Below the pieces are notes generated by a model. That model ran no database searches. It saw nothing but the letters and a program-made list of their open reading frames with translations, and was not told the origin of the DNA. A program made the translations under genes and the position numbers. 64,000 nucleotides of DNA from contig NZ_CP060828.1 in assembly GCF_014489635.1 (NCBI RefSeq), forward strand, positions 186,001 through 250,000. The letters run 5' to 3'. The stretch is from Streptomyces roseirectus. Lineage in GTDB: Bacteria > Actinomycetota > Actinomycetes > Streptomycetales > Streptomycetaceae. How positions within the stretch are numbered: the stretch's first letter is position 1; every line of letters begins with the position of its first letter. This document shows, in pieces, positions 7,923 through 16,679 of this stretch.

Positions 7923-9074
7923 ATGTCCACGTCCATCCAGATCTACCGCGCCCGCAGCGAACCGGCCGACGCCTGGGTCGCCTGGGACGGAGACGAGTCC
8001 AAGGACTACGCGTACGGAGGCTGCCGGCTGGTCGGCTGGCGGGACCGGATGGAGGACGTGGTCGGCGTGCTCTGCTCCCTCATGCACACCGAGAGCGCGT
8101 ACAAGAACGTCCTGATCAACGAGGCGCTGCGGGCCGGCGCCGTCGACGACCTCGCCACGGCGCTGCCGCCCGGCTTCCGGGACAGCACGGTCGGCGGCGG
8201 ACGCTGTGTGATCCGCCCCGCCGACGCCCGGTACGCCGAGATCCTCTCCCACCCGGAGCACCCCGAGTTCCGCTCCACCGTCCACCAGGTGTTCGCGGCG
8301 CTCGGCGATCTGCTCAACGAACGCGAGGGCCGCATCAAGCTCACGCCGGACTTCGGGAAGTACGCGGGCGTCGCCGACCTGCTCCACGAGCACACCCCGC
8401 ACGTGCTGGGCGTGCACTGCGACGCGGGCGGCTGCGGCGGCAAGTCCAGCTACTCGGCGACCGGGGTCACCGCCGCCCACCACGTCCTCGCGGACGAGGG
8501 CGTCATCGACGCCCCGCGCACCACCCTGATCGGCTCGGCGGGCGCCATGGGCGAGGACGTCCTCACGTATCTCCAGGACCAGGGCGGGGAGTTGGCGGTC
8601 TGCGACCTCAAGTACGACGCCGGGCACGAGGCGGCGCCCGACGACGTCCGGCTGCTGCCCTCCGTCTCCGGCCGGTTCACGGACGAGGCGCTGGCGAGCG
8701 GCGGCACGGTCATCGCGACCACCTGGGGCAACGAGCTGGAGCACTCCAACCTGACGGCGCTGGCCCCGGGGACGGTCCTGCTGCTGGCGCACAACCTCGC
8801 CATCCCGAGCGGCGCCGGCGGCAAGGAGCTGATGGCGGAGGTCGCCCGGGCCGACGTCCTCGCGCTGCCCGGCCAGTTGCTGACCCTCGGCGGGGCGCTC
8901 ACCTCCCGCCTCGAATGGTTCTCCCGGCAGTCCGGCACGACCGTCTTCGACAAACCGCTCGCCCACCGGGTCGTCTCCCGCGTCGTCGGCGACTGGACCC
9001 GCCGCATGGCCCGCCCGGCGGACGGCCACGGCAACGCGTACGAGGCGCTGCTCGACGTCTGCGAAGCCGCCTGA
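7923..9074 (+). CDS. Glu/Leu/Phe/Val dehydrogenase-like protein with altered active site
   Basis: A 383-residue protein of the amino-acid dehydrogenase family, closest in layout to leucine/valine dehydrogenases. It has the substrate domain, then a Rossmann domain at [14 protein letters not shown], and the C-terminal helices with [10 protein letters not shown]. In true enzymes a glycine-rich GGGK supplies the catalytic lysine; here it reads [10 protein letters not shown], so arginine stands in its place. The preceding TYK substrate-binding segment is also replaced (GFRDST). The protein may act on a different substrate or in a non-dehydrogenase role. The ATG is supported by AAGGAGGTG about 10 bases upstream. 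The next gene, the adenylation domain, starts 19 bp downstream. Confidence 0.75.
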   Translation: MSTSIQIYRARSEPADAWVAWDGDESKDYAYGGCRLVGWRDRMEDVVGVLCSLMHTESAYKNVLINEALRAGAVDDLATALPPGFRDSTVGGGRCVIRPADARYAEILSHPEHPEFRSTVHQVFAALGDLLNEREGRIKLTPDFGKYAGVADLLHEHTPHVLGVHCDAGGCGGKSSYSATGVTAAHHVLADEGVIDAPRTTLIGSAGAMGEDVLTYLQDQGGELAVCDLKYDAGHEAAPDDVRLLPSVSGRFTDEALASGGTVIATTWGNELEHSNLTALAPGTVLLLAHNLAIPSGAGGKELMAEVARADVLALPGQLLTLGGALTSRLEWFSRQSGTTVFDKPLAHRVVSRVVGDWTRRMARPADGHGNAYEALLDVCEAA

Positions 9075-9093
9075 GGACGAGGGGACGAGTCAC

Positions 9094-11082
9094 GTGACCT
9101 CCATCAGCTCCCTGCTGCGCGAGCGGGCCGCCGCCACGCCCGACGCGCCCGCCCTCGAACACGACGGCCGGGTCCTTCGCTACCGCGACACCGACGACGC
9201 CGTCACCGGCTTCGCCCACCACCTCGCCGGCCGGGGCCTGGGCCCCGGCGACCTCGTCGCCCTCCACCTCGATCGCTCCCCCGAGGCCGTGATCGCCCTG
9301 CTCGGCGCGGTCCGGGCGGGCGTGGCCTACGTCCCGCTGGACACGGCGAACCCGCCGGCCCGGGTCGCGGGGATCGTCGCCGACAGCGGGGCGAAGGCGG
9401 TGGTCGCCCGCGAGGACATACCGGGGGTCGGTGTGCCGCTGATCGACGTCGGCCGCGCGGACGACTGGTGCGGGCACGGGCGGGAGTACGGGCACGAGCG
9501 CGGGCATGAGTGCGGGCACGGCTCTGCCCCCGCCTCCTCCCCCGCCTTCGCCGAGCCCGGTGCCGACGATCTCGCGTACGTCATCTACACGTCCGGTTCC
9601 ACCGGGGCGCCGAAGGGGGTGGCCGTGGCGCACCGGGGGCTCGTGCCGCTCGCCCTCGACCAGATCGGGCGCTGGCGGGCCGGGCCCGGCGGGCGGATCC
9701 TCCAGTTCGCCTCGCTCGGCTTCGACGCCTCGTTCACCGAGATCGTCGTGGCGCTGTGTGGCGGGGCCACGCTCGTCATCGCCGACCGGGACCAGCTGAT
9801 GCCGGGCCCGGTGCTCCACGCCACCCTGCGCGACCTGCGGATCACCGCCGTCAAGACGACCCCGGCGGCCCTCGCCACCACCGACGCCGACGGCCTGCCC
9901 GACCTGCGGCTCGTCGTCAACGGCGGCGGTGCCTGCCGGCCGGGGACGGTGGCCCGCTGGTCCGCCGGGCGGACGTTCCGCAACGCGTACGGGGTCACCG
10001 AGGCGACGGTGTGCAGCACCATGACCGGCCCCCTGCGCGCCGGAGACCCCGTCACGCTCGGGACGCCGGTCGCCGGGACCTGTCTCCACGTCCTCGACTC
10101 GGGCGAGCTGGCCGTCGGCGGCGCCGGTGTGGCCCTCGGGTACTGGCGCCGCCCCGAGCTGACCGCCGAACGCTTCGGACCCGACCCCTACTGTCCCGGA
10201 GGCCGCCTGTTCCGCACCGGCGACCTCGTCCGGCCCACGCCCGGCGGGGAGCTGGAGTACGTCGGGCGCATCGACGAGCAGGTGAAGATCCGCGGCTACC
10301 GGATCGAGCCCGGCGAGATCGAACACGCCCTCGCGGCCCACCCGACGGTCCGCGAGGCAGCGGTCACCGTCCACACCGACCCCCTGGACGGCGAACCCCG
10401 CCTCGCCGCGTTCCTCGTCCCCGCCGACGGCGAGCCTGACCTCCCGGAACTACGCAGGTTCCTGGCCGCCCGCCTACCGCTCTACATGATCCCGGGAAGG
10501 TTCGCCGCCCTGCCCCAACTCCCGTACACACGCCTGGGGAAGGTGGACCGGGGGGCGTTGGCGGGGCTGGTGGCGAGGGGCGCGGGCGGGCTGGCCGGCG
10601 GAGGGGAACCAGCGGCCGGCGGCCGCGCGGGAAGCTCACCGAGCGCCGGAAACCCGCTGCGCGCCGGAGATCAGGCGGACGCCGGGGACGCGGGAAGCTC
10701 GCCAGGCACCGGAAACCCACTCCTCGCCGGAGATCAGGCGGGCGCCCGGGGCGCGGCAGGGGAACCGGTGAGCGGCGGGAAGGGGAACCCGCTGGGCGCC
10801 ACGGAGCCGGTGAGCGGCGGGAAGGGGAGTGCGCCGGGTGCCACGGGACCGGTGAGCGGCGAGGGCACTCCCGGCTCCGCGCAACCGACGGATGCCAGGG
10901 GCGCGGGAAGCTCGCCGGGCGCAGAAGAACCGGTGAGCGGCGGCCAGGAGGGCCCGCTGGGCGCCACGGGACCGGTGAGCGGCGAGGACACTCCCGGCTC
11001 CGCGCAACCGACGGATGCCAGGGGCGGGGCTCGCCGGGCGCAGGAACCGGTGAGCGGCGGCCGGGCGCAGAAGAACCGGTGA
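9094..11082 (+). CDS. NRPS adenylation domain with repetitive C-terminal linker (5' part of a split A-T gene)
   Basis: Residues 1 to about 490 are a complete amino-acid adenylation domain: A3 [12 protein letters not shown]4 GFDASFTE, A5 NAYGVTE, A7 YRTGDL-type FRTGDLV, A8 [17 protein letters not shown] and A10 LGKVDRGAL. The ten pocket residues, aligned by eye to GrsA, read about D-A-T-K-V-G-A-V-C-K. This resembles codes for aspartate-type substrates because of the Thr, Lys, Val and Gly positions. After the domain comes a Gly/Pro/Ser-rich linker built from 41-residue repeats. The frame stops at 11080-11082 inside the repeats and reopens in the same phase before the carrier domain, so this and the following entry were one gene. 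No condensation domain is present. Confidence 0.85.
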   Translation: MTSISSLLRERAAATPDAPALEHDGRVLRYRDTDDAVTGFAHHLAGRGLGPGDLVALHLDRSPEAVIALLGAVRAGVAYVPLDTANPPARVAGIVADSGAKAVVAREDIPGVGVPLIDVGRADDWCGHGREYGHERGHECGHGSAPASSPAFAEPGADDLAYVIYTSGSTGAPKGVAVAHRGLVPLALDQIGRWRAGPGGRILQFASLGFDASFTEIVVALCGGATLVIADRDQLMPGPVLHATLRDLRITAVKTTPAALATTDADGLPDLRLVVNGGGACRPGTVARWSAGRTFRNAYGVTEATVCSTMTGPLRAGDPVTLGTPVAGTCLHVLDSGELAVGGAGVALGYWRRPELTAERFGPDPYCPGGRLFRTGDLVRPTPGGELEYVGRIDEQVKIRGYRIEPGEIEHALAAHPTVREAAVTVHTDPLDGEPRLAAFLVPADGEPDLPELRRFLAARLPLYMIPGRFAALPQLPYTRLGKVDRGALAGLVARGAGGLAGGGEPAAGGRAGSSPSAGNPLRAGDQADAGDAGSSPGTGNPLLAGDQAGARGAAGEPVSGGKGNPLGATEPVSGGKGSAPGATGPVSGEGTPGSAQPTDARGAGSSPGAEEPVSGGQEGPLGATGPVSGEDTPGSAQPTDARGGARRAQEPVSGGRAQKNR

Positions 11083-11620
11083 GCGGCGGCGGCTCCGCGC
11101 AACCGACGGATGCCAGGGGCGCGGGAAGCTCGCCGGGCGCAGAAGAACCGGTGAGCGGCGGCCACGCTGGGCGCCACGGAGCCGGTGAGCGGCGAGGACA
11201 CTCCCGGCTCCGCGCAACCGACGGATGCCAGGGGCGCGGGAAGCTCGCCGGGCGCAGAAGAACCGGTGAGCGGCGGCCAGGAGGGCCCGCTGGGCGCCAC
11301 GGAGCCGGTGAGCGGCGAGGACACTCCCGGCTCCGCGCAACCGACGGATGCCAGGGGCGCGGGAAGCTCGCCGGGCGCAGAAGAACCGGTGAGCGGCGGC
11401 CAGGAGGGCCCGCTGGGCGCCACGGAGCCGGTGAGCGGCGAGGACACTCCCGGCTCCGCGCAACCGACGGATGCCAGGGGCGCGGGAAGCTCGCCGGGCG
11501 CAGAAGAACCGGTGAGCGGCGGGAAGGAGGGCCCGCTGGGCGCCACGGGGCCGGTAAGCGGCGAGGGCACTCCCGGCTCCGCGCGACCGGCGGATGCCGG
11601 GGGCGCGGGAAGCTCGCCTG
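10858..11620 (+). repeat. 123-bp tandem repeat coding the A-T linker
   Basis: The word GGCGAGG(A/G)CACTCCCGGC recurs at 10858, 10981, 11191, 11314, 11437 and 11560. The spacing is exactly 123 bp (41 codons) except for a 210-bp step between 10981 and 11191. That step holds a scrambled unit with losses of about 4, 2 and 8 bp and a partial duplication. The encoded unit is rich in Gly, Ser, Pro, Glu and Thr, with [21 protein letters not shown] and SSPGAE as building blocks. Weaker copies begin near 10740. The copies are nearly identical, which indicates recent amplification or homogenisation. Confidence 0.95.
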
Positions 11621-12027
11621 TTGCCGGCGGCGGGGATGTGCTCGTCGCCGGGGAACCTGCGGGGGGTGGGGGTGAGTTGGGCGCCCCCGAGGGCGGCTCG
11701 TACGGTTCTGGGCCGGTCGGTGCGCCGGTGGTGAAGGACCCCGCGCTCGGGGGCGGTTCGCGGTCGGGTTCCTCCCCGCTCGTCGCCGGTCCGCCTCCGG
11801 ACGCGGCCTGTCTCGATGCCGTCGCCGATGTCTGGCGGGACGTGCTCGGGGTGCGGGAGATCGGTGTCGACGACGACTTCTTCCTCCTGGGCGGTGATTC
11901 GCTGCAAGCGGCGACGGTGGTGGCGCGGCTGTCGGCGCGGCTCGGTGTCCGGGTGCCGTTGCGGACGCTGCTCAGCGGGCCGACGGTCGCCGAGATGGCG
12001 GCGGCCGTGGCGGAACTGGACGGCTGA
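11185..12027 (+). CDS. Peptidyl carrier protein domain with repetitive N-terminal linker (3' part of the split A-T gene)
   Basis: The C-terminal 75 residues are a carrier (thiolation) domain with LGGDSLQA; the phosphopantetheine serine is encoded at 11899-11901. The preceding 200 residues continue the 41-residue repeats, then a Pro/Gly-rich spacer. The start at 11185 is only where the frame reopens: the natural start is probably the GTG at 9094, since both pieces share one reading phase. Between 11030 and 11165 the repeat frame is offset by one base and reaches stops. If the break is real, the carrier would need internal initiation at one of the many GTG codons of the repeat. It ends 2 bp before the asparagine synthetase start. 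Confidence 0.75.
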   Translation: MSGEDTPGSAQPTDARGAGSSPGAEEPVSGGQEGPLGATEPVSGEDTPGSAQPTDARGAGSSPGAEEPVSGGQEGPLGATEPVSGEDTPGSAQPTDARGAGSSPGAEEPVSGGKEGPLGATGPVSGEGTPGSARPADAGGAGSSPVAGGGDVLVAGEPAGGGGELGAPEGGSYGSGPVGAPVVKDPALGGGSRSGSSPLVAGPPPDAACLDAVADVWRDVLGVREIGVDDDFFLLGGDSLQAATVVARLSARLGVRVPLRTLLSGPTVAEMAAAVAELDG

Positions 12028-12029
12028 CC

Positions 12030-13889
12030 ATGTGCGGAATCTTCGGGCGGGTCGGCGCGGCGGCCGGGGCCGGGGAGGTGCTGGACGCCATGGAGGGCGG
12101 TCTGCTGCACCGGGGCCCCGACAGCCGTGGCCGGTACGCGGACGACTGGGCGGCGCTCGGCAGCCGCCGGCTGAGCATCGTCGACCCCGACGGCGGCTCC
12201 CAGCCGTTCACCAGCGAGGACGGGTCGGTCGTCCTCGTCTGCAACGGCGAGATCTACAACTACGCCGAGCTGCGGGCGCGGCTCGCGGGCCGGCACGTGT
12301 TCCGGTCCGAGTGCGACGTCGAGGTGATCGCGCACCTCTACGAGGAGCTGGGCATCGGTCTGCTGGCCGAGTTGGAGGGGCAGTTCGCGTTCGCCCTGTA
12401 CGACCGGGTGCGCGGGGTCGTGCACCTGGCGCGCGATCCGTTCGGGATCTGCCCGCTGTACTACGCCCGGGACGGGGACGGCCTCGACTTCGCGTCCACG
12501 GCACGGGCGTTGCCGGCGGCCGGCCGGATCGACCTGCGGGGGCTGGACCAGGTGCTGTGCCTGCCGTCGGTGGTGAGTCCGAGGACGCTGTTCGAGGGGG
12601 TGTCGTCGGTGCGTCCGGGGCACCGGCTGGAGGTGACGCGGGACGGGGTGCGGGAGGTGGAGTACTGGGACCTGGATTACCCCGCCGCCGAAGAGACGGA
12701 GGAATCCGGGGAGTTCGCGGATGCCGGGGCGCTGCTGGGCGCGCTGCGGACGGCCGTCCGGCGGCGGCTGCGGTCGGACGCGCCGGTGGGCCTGTACCTG
12801 AGCGGCGGTCTCGACTCGGCGCTGGTGGCGTGTCTGGCGGCGGAGGTCGCGGAGAGTCCGGTCACGCACACGTTCTCGGCGGTGTTCCCGGCCGCCGAGC
12901 TGGACGAGCGCCCCTATCAGGAACTCCTCGCGCGGCGGCTGGGGCTGCCGCACCGGCCCGTCGAGGTGACGGCCGACCGGATCCGCCGGGACCTCGAACT
13001 GGCCGTCTGGCACTCGGAGGTTCCGCTGCGCGAGTCGTACAACGTGGCGTCCCTCGCGCTCGCGGAGGCCGCCGCCGGCGAGGGCGTCAAGGTGGTCCTC
13101 ACGGGTGAGGGGGCGGACGAGTTCTTCGCCGGGTACTCCGGTTACCGCTTCGACGCCCTGCGCGCCGCGTTGCCGGCCGGCCGCCGTCCGCCCGTCCCTC
13201 AGGACGAGCTGCGTGCCCGCGAGGCGATGTGGGGCGATCCCTCCTACGGCTACGACCTGGACGTGGCGGCGCTGCGCCGGGCGCGGGAGGAGCTGTACTC
13301 GTCCGAACTCCTCTCGTCGCTGCCGGAGTTCGACTGCACGGCGTTCCCCGTCGCCGACGGGCGGCGGATCCGGGGGCGGCATCCGATGCACAAGCGGTCC
13401 TATCTCGACGTCAAGCTCCGGATGACCGACCACCTGCTGGGGGATCACGGGGACCGGATGACCATGGCGCACTCCGTGGAGGGCCGTTACCCCTTCCTGG
13501 ACCGGGACGTCGTGGACCTCGCGATGCGGATTCCGCCCGGGTTGAAGCTGCGCGGGCAGGAGGAGAAGTACGTCCTCAAGCGCGCGGCGTCCCGTGTCGT
13601 GCCCGAACAGGTCGTGCGGCGCGAGAAGTTCCCCTTCACCGCGCCCGGCAGCGCCTATCTCGTGCGTGAGGCCGAGGAGTTCGTGCGGGACTGGCTGGCT
13701 CCGGACACGCTGCGGCGGCACGGGGTGTTCGACGCCGGTGCCGTGGAGCGGCTGTGCGACACCTACCGTGACCCCGGCTACGACCCGTCGACCCCGCAGC
13801 GCACGGACTGGCTGATGATCGTCCTGACGTTCACGATGCTGCGGGAGTCGGCGGACGCGGCGGCGCCGTGCCGGGTGGTGGAGCTGTGA
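12030..13889 (+). CDS. Glutamine-hydrolysing asparagine synthetase-type amidotransferase
   Basis: A 619-residue AsnB-type enzyme. The N-terminal Ntn glutaminase starts MCGIFGRVG with the nucleophile Cys2, and has HRGPDS and NGEIYNY. The synthetase half carries the PP-loop LSGGLDSA near residue 257 and GEGADEFFAGYSGYR. Such enzymes adenylate a carboxylate and transfer glutamine-derived ammonia, usually Asp to Asn; cluster homologues amidate or cyclise other substrates. It follows the A-T gene by 2 bp. With an acidic A-domain pocket, aspartate or an aspartyl group on the carrier is a plausible substrate. All recognised catalytic motifs are intact. A second, independent AsnB-type gene lies at 40416. 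Confidence 0.9.
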   Translation: MCGIFGRVGAAAGAGEVLDAMEGGLLHRGPDSRGRYADDWAALGSRRLSIVDPDGGSQPFTSEDGSVVLVCNGEIYNYAELRARLAGRHVFRSECDVEVIAHLYEELGIGLLAELEGQFAFALYDRVRGVVHLARDPFGICPLYYARDGDGLDFASTARALPAAGRIDLRGLDQVLCLPSVVSPRTLFEGVSSVRPGHRLEVTRDGVREVEYWDLDYPAAEETEESGEFADAGALLGALRTAVRRRLRSDAPVGLYLSGGLDSALVACLAAEVAESPVTHTFSAVFPAAELDERPYQELLARRLGLPHRPVEVTADRIRRDLELAVWHSEVPLRESYNVASLALAEAAAGEGVKVVLTGEGADEFFAGYSGYRFDALRAALPAGRRPPVPQDELRAREAMWGDPSYGYDLDVAALRRAREELYSSELLSSLPEFDCTAFPVADGRRIRGRHPMHKRSYLDVKLRMTDHLLGDHGDRMTMAHSVEGRYPFLDRDVVDLAMRIPPGLKLRGQEEKYVLKRAASRVVPEQVVRREKFPFTAPGSAYLVREAEEFVRDWLAPDTLRRHGVFDAGAVERLCDTYRDPGYDPSTPQRTDWLMIVLTFTMLRESADAAAPCRVVEL

Positions 13890-13976
13890 CCGTCGGGCGG
13901 GCGCGGTGGTGGACCGGGGCGGCCGCGCGGCATGGTGGAAGGCAACGACGGGATCCCTTCGGGAAGGCGGGACGGC

Positions 13977-14606
13977 ATGAGGCCCGACATCCTCCCGGCG
14001 TTCGCCGCGTTCACGGCGACCGCCGCGCTCATCACCGTCACCCCCGGCCCGGACAGCGCCCTCGTCCTGCGCTCGGCGCTGCGCTCGGGGCGGCGGACGG
14101 CGTTCATGACCGGCCTCGGGGTGTCGCTGGGGCTGATGGTGTGGGGGCTGGCCAGCGCGGTCGGTGTCGCGGCCCTCCTCGCGGCCTCCCCCGCCGGGTT
14201 CCGGGCCTTGCAGACGGCCGGCGCGCTGTGGCTGGTCTGGCTCGGGGCGCGCGCCCTGCTGACGGCCCGCGCCGAGGATCCCGCCGACGTCGGTCCGCCC
14301 TCGGCGAGCGTCCGCCAGAGCTTCGTCACCGGTCTGTCCACCAACCTCCTCAACCCGAAGGCCCTCGTCTTCTACGTCAGCCTGCTCCCCCAGTTCCTCC
14401 CCGACGGCGCCCCCGCCTTCCCGCTCACCCTCCTGTACGCCCTCACCCACGCCGCCCTCAACGTCGCCTGGTTCGGTCTGCTGTCCTGGTGGATCCCGGC
14501 GGCACGCGGCCTGCTGCGGCGGGGCTCCTCGCAGGCGTGGGTCGAGCGGGTGACGGGGGTGGTGCTGGTGGGGTTCGGGGTGAAGCTGGCGTCGGCGGCG
14601 ATCTGA
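13977..14606 (+). CDS. LysE/RhtB-family amino-acid exporter
   Basis: A 209-residue membrane protein with six predicted helices and the family signature ITVTPGPDSALVLRSALRSG in the first loop, then GLSTNLLNPKALVFYVSLLPQF. LysE/RhtB proteins export amino acids and small peptides. The ATG at 13977 is preferred, with an AAGGCGG-like site upstream; an ATG at 13932 would add 15 residues that do not look like the family. It follows the asparagine synthetase by 87 bp and is probably co-transcribed with it. With the EamA gene it gives the cluster two candidate exporters, which fits an amino-acid-like product. Confidence 0.88.
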   Translation: MRPDILPAFAAFTATAALITVTPGPDSALVLRSALRSGRRTAFMTGLGVSLGLMVWGLASAVGVAALLAASPAGFRALQTAGALWLVWLGARALLTARAEDPADVGPPSASVRQSFVTGLSTNLLNPKALVFYVSLLPQFLPDGAPAFPLTLLYALTHAALNVAWFGLLSWWIPAARGLLRRGSSQAWVERVTGVVLVGFGVKLASAAI

Positions 14607-14610
14607 GGGT

Positions 14611-14868
14611 TCAGCCGGGCCAGGTTCCGGTGACCCGGCGGACGCCGGTGGCGCCGGCGCGTTCGACGGCGGCCTTGACGACGGCGAAGAGGGCGCCCTG
14701 GAGCGCGGCGGCGGCAAGGATCTCGGCCCAGCGGCGGTGCTCGTCGGTGGCGTCGTCCTCGTGGCCGAGGGCCTTCCACGCCTGCTTGAACAGTGCTCCG
14801 GCGAGCAGGCCGCCGCCGGCTCCGAGCGCGAGCCCGACCGGTTTGTACGCGATCTTCACGGCGTTCAT
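14611..14868 (-). CDS. DUF4235 small membrane-associated protein
   Basis: An 85-residue protein matching the actinobacterial DUF4235 pattern: KPVGLALGAGGGLLAGALFKQAWK as a Gly-rich hydrophobic N-terminal helix, then a charged turn with HEDDATDEHRRW, and a second hydrophobic segment ILAAAALQGALFAVVKAAVERAG. Function unknown. The ATG at 14868 has GGGAGAGG upstream. It runs against the two flanking operon halves and ends 4 bp from the LysE stop. It is common in Streptomyces outside clusters, so it may be an unrelated resident. Confidence 0.75.
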   Translation of the reverse strand: MNAVKIAYKPVGLALGAGGGLLAGALFKQAWKALGHEDDATDEHRRWAEILAAAALQGALFAVVKAAVERAGATGVRRVTGTWPG

Positions 14869-15069
14869 CGCCTCTCCCGTTCGCTGTGCGCTGCCCCGGA
14901 CACCCACCGGGTACCCGCGTCCGTCCCGGTAATGCGCGCACCAAAAAACGCCCCATTCGAAACAGCCGGAATATCGACTGCCGCTTCATGGTGCCGGGCC
15001 GCGCAGAGAAATGACCGGACAATTCCTCTCTCCCTTGCCGATTGTCATGCCCGGCACTACGCTCTGTTC

Positions 15070-15954
15070 ATGTCGGACACTGTTCTTCCCACCCCGTTGC
15101 TGGAAGTACTGCCGAACACTTTCCTGAAGTGCGAGTTCCTGCATCCCGGCCGGAGTCACAAGGCGCGCGTGGCGCGTGCGCTGATCGAGGACGCCGAGCG
15201 GCGTGGGAAGGTGACGCGCGGCGGCGGAACGGCGTTGATCGAGCGGACCGGGGGAAATCTGGGAATCGGTCTCGCGCTGGAGGCGCGAATACGGGGACTG
15301 GAACTCGTCCTGGTCACCGACCCGGGGTATTCGAGGATCAAGAAGGAAATCGCGGGCCGGCTGGGCGCGAAAGTCGTGGACCGGGGTGTCAGTCATCCGG
15401 ACTGCGCGGACAACGAGGCGGCCGTCCAAGCGATCCTGGCGAGTGCTCCGAGCCGCTTCCACTATCTGAACCAGTTCGGCAATCCGGCGAATCCGGCGGC
15501 GCACGAGCAGGGCACCGGGGCGGAACTCCTGGCCCAGCTGATCGGGCGCGGGCACGGCCGGGACACGCGGGTGACGCTGGTCAGCGGGCTCGGTACGGGC
15601 GCGACCGCGCGGGGCGTGTCGTCGGCGCTGGGGCAGTGGTTCAGGGAGGTCGCCGTCGTCGGGGTCGAGCCGCCGGGCTGCGATCTGCGGGCCGGCCGGT
15701 ACGGCGACCACGGTCTCCAGGGGTTCGCGGTGGGGCAGCCGGCCCCGTTCTTCCCGGTGGCGGAGCTGGCCGCGGTGGTCCCGGTGACCGACGGGGAGGT
15801 GGCCGCGGCGGGGACGCGGCTCTTCGCGGAGCACCGGGTGTTCGTGGGCCCGAGCAGCTGCGCCAACGTCGCGGCCGTCCTCAAGTGGCCCCCGGCGTCC
15901 GCGCGGGACGTCGTCGTCTCGTTTCTCTACGACCGCGGGGAGGACTACGAGTGA
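15070..15954 (+). CDS. Cysteine-synthase-family PLP enzyme (divergent CysK-like)
   Basis: A 294-residue fold-type II PLP enzyme of the beta-replacement family. The PLP lysine lies in GRSHKARVA (Lys31), the phosphate-binding loop is GLGTGATARGV, and the C-terminal cofactor contact is GPSSCANVA. The substrate-carboxylate loop, TSGNTG in CysK, reads TGGNLG here, so the donor or acceptor is likely unusual. The protein is short and lacks the CysK C-terminal SAT-binding tail. It starts a second rightward operon and overlaps the acetyltransferase gene by 4 bp. Together they could make an O-activated serine and replace its beta-substituent with a nucleophile. The exact product is unknown. Confidence 0.82.
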   Translation: MSDTVLPTPLLEVLPNTFLKCEFLHPGRSHKARVARALIEDAERRGKVTRGGGTALIERTGGNLGIGLALEARIRGLELVLVTDPGYSRIKKEIAGRLGAKVVDRGVSHPDCADNEAAVQAILASAPSRFHYLNQFGNPANPAAHEQGTGAELLAQLIGRGHGRDTRVTLVSGLGTGATARGVSSALGQWFREVAVVGVEPPGCDLRAGRYGDHGLQGFAVGQPAPFFPVAELAAVVPVTDGEVAAAGTRLFAEHRVFVGPSSCANVAAVLKWPPASARDVVVSFLYDRGEDYE

Positions 15955-16679
15955 AGGACACCGTGCCCGTGCGCCGGGTCGAGGCGGACGTCAGGAGGCT
16001 GCTGCGCCCGGTGGCGCGGGAACTTTCCCGCGGCGGGCTGGGCCTGGCGGCGGCGCAGGAGCTGGCGGCCGACGTTCCGCTGAAGGTGCTGGAGGACCTG
16101 TACGCGCTGGTGGCGCGGGATCCGGCGGCCCGTTCCAGCCCGGTGTACGCGTACGCGAGCTATCTCAGCTTCCGAGCGCTGCTGGCGCACCGGGTGGCGC
16201 ACGAGCTGCACCGGTTCGCGGCGGCGCCGGGCCAGGGCGGGAGCGTCCTCGTCGCGGCGCGGCGGATCGCGGAGCGGGCCAAGCGGGAGAGCGGGGTGGA
16301 GATCCATCCGGCGGCGGTGATCGGCGCCCGCGCGGTGATCGACCACGGGTACGGCACGGTCATCGGTGAGCAGGTGCGCATCGGCAGCGACTGCTACCTG
16401 CTGCAGAACGTCGTCCTGGGCAGCCGTTCGATCAGGAGCGGTCCGGCGCAGTGGTCGGGGCGGCGGCATCCGTGGATCGGGGACCGGGTGGAGATCGCGG
16501 GGAACGTGTCGGTGTTCGGGCCGGTCACGATCGGGGACGACTGCCGGATCGAGTCGGGTGCCCGGGTCGTCACGGACGTGCCGCCGGGGTCGCGCGTGCG
16601 GGTGGTGTCGGTGCTCCAGGTGACGAGCGCCGGGGTGAGGGGCGTGGAACATGCCGCTGACGGCGCTCACCGACGGTGA
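15951..16679 (+). CDS. Serine acetyltransferase-like (left-handed beta-helix) enzyme
   Basis: A 242-residue protein. An alpha-helical N-terminal domain is followed by hexapeptide repeats from about residue 120, with GVEIHPAAVIGARAVIDHGYG, TVIGEQVRIG and PWIGDRVEIAGNVSVFGPVTIGDDC. It aligns with CysE, which makes O-acetylserine from serine and acetyl-CoA. The catalytic His of CysE (LDHATG) is present as IDHGYG, but the partner Asp 15 residues before it is Glu here (GVEIHP). The GTG start overlaps the CysK-like stop by 4 bp, and the 3' end overlaps the MalY gene by 29 bp. It probably supplies the activated serine for its neighbour. Confidence 0.82.
   Translation: MKDTVPVRRVEADVRRLLRPVARELSRGGLGLAAAQELAADVPLKVLEDLYALVARDPAARSSPVYAYASYLSFRALLAHRVAHELHRFAAAPGQGGSVLVAARRIAERAKRESGVEIHPAAVIGARAVIDHGYGTVIGEQVRIGSDCYLLQNVVLGSRSIRSGPAQWSGRRHPWIGDRVEIAGNVSVFGPVTIGDDCRIESGARVVTDVPPGSRVRVVSVLQVTSAGVRGVEHAADGAHRR

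Noticed and set aside
10858..11620. CRISPR array
   Set aside because: The units are contiguous, translated in frame and have no unique spacers.
10734..14717. Very long open frame of 1327 codons on the minus strand
   Set aside because: It is a GC-bias shadow of the repeat linker and the asparagine synthetase gene; it has no domain and runs against genes with clear motifs.
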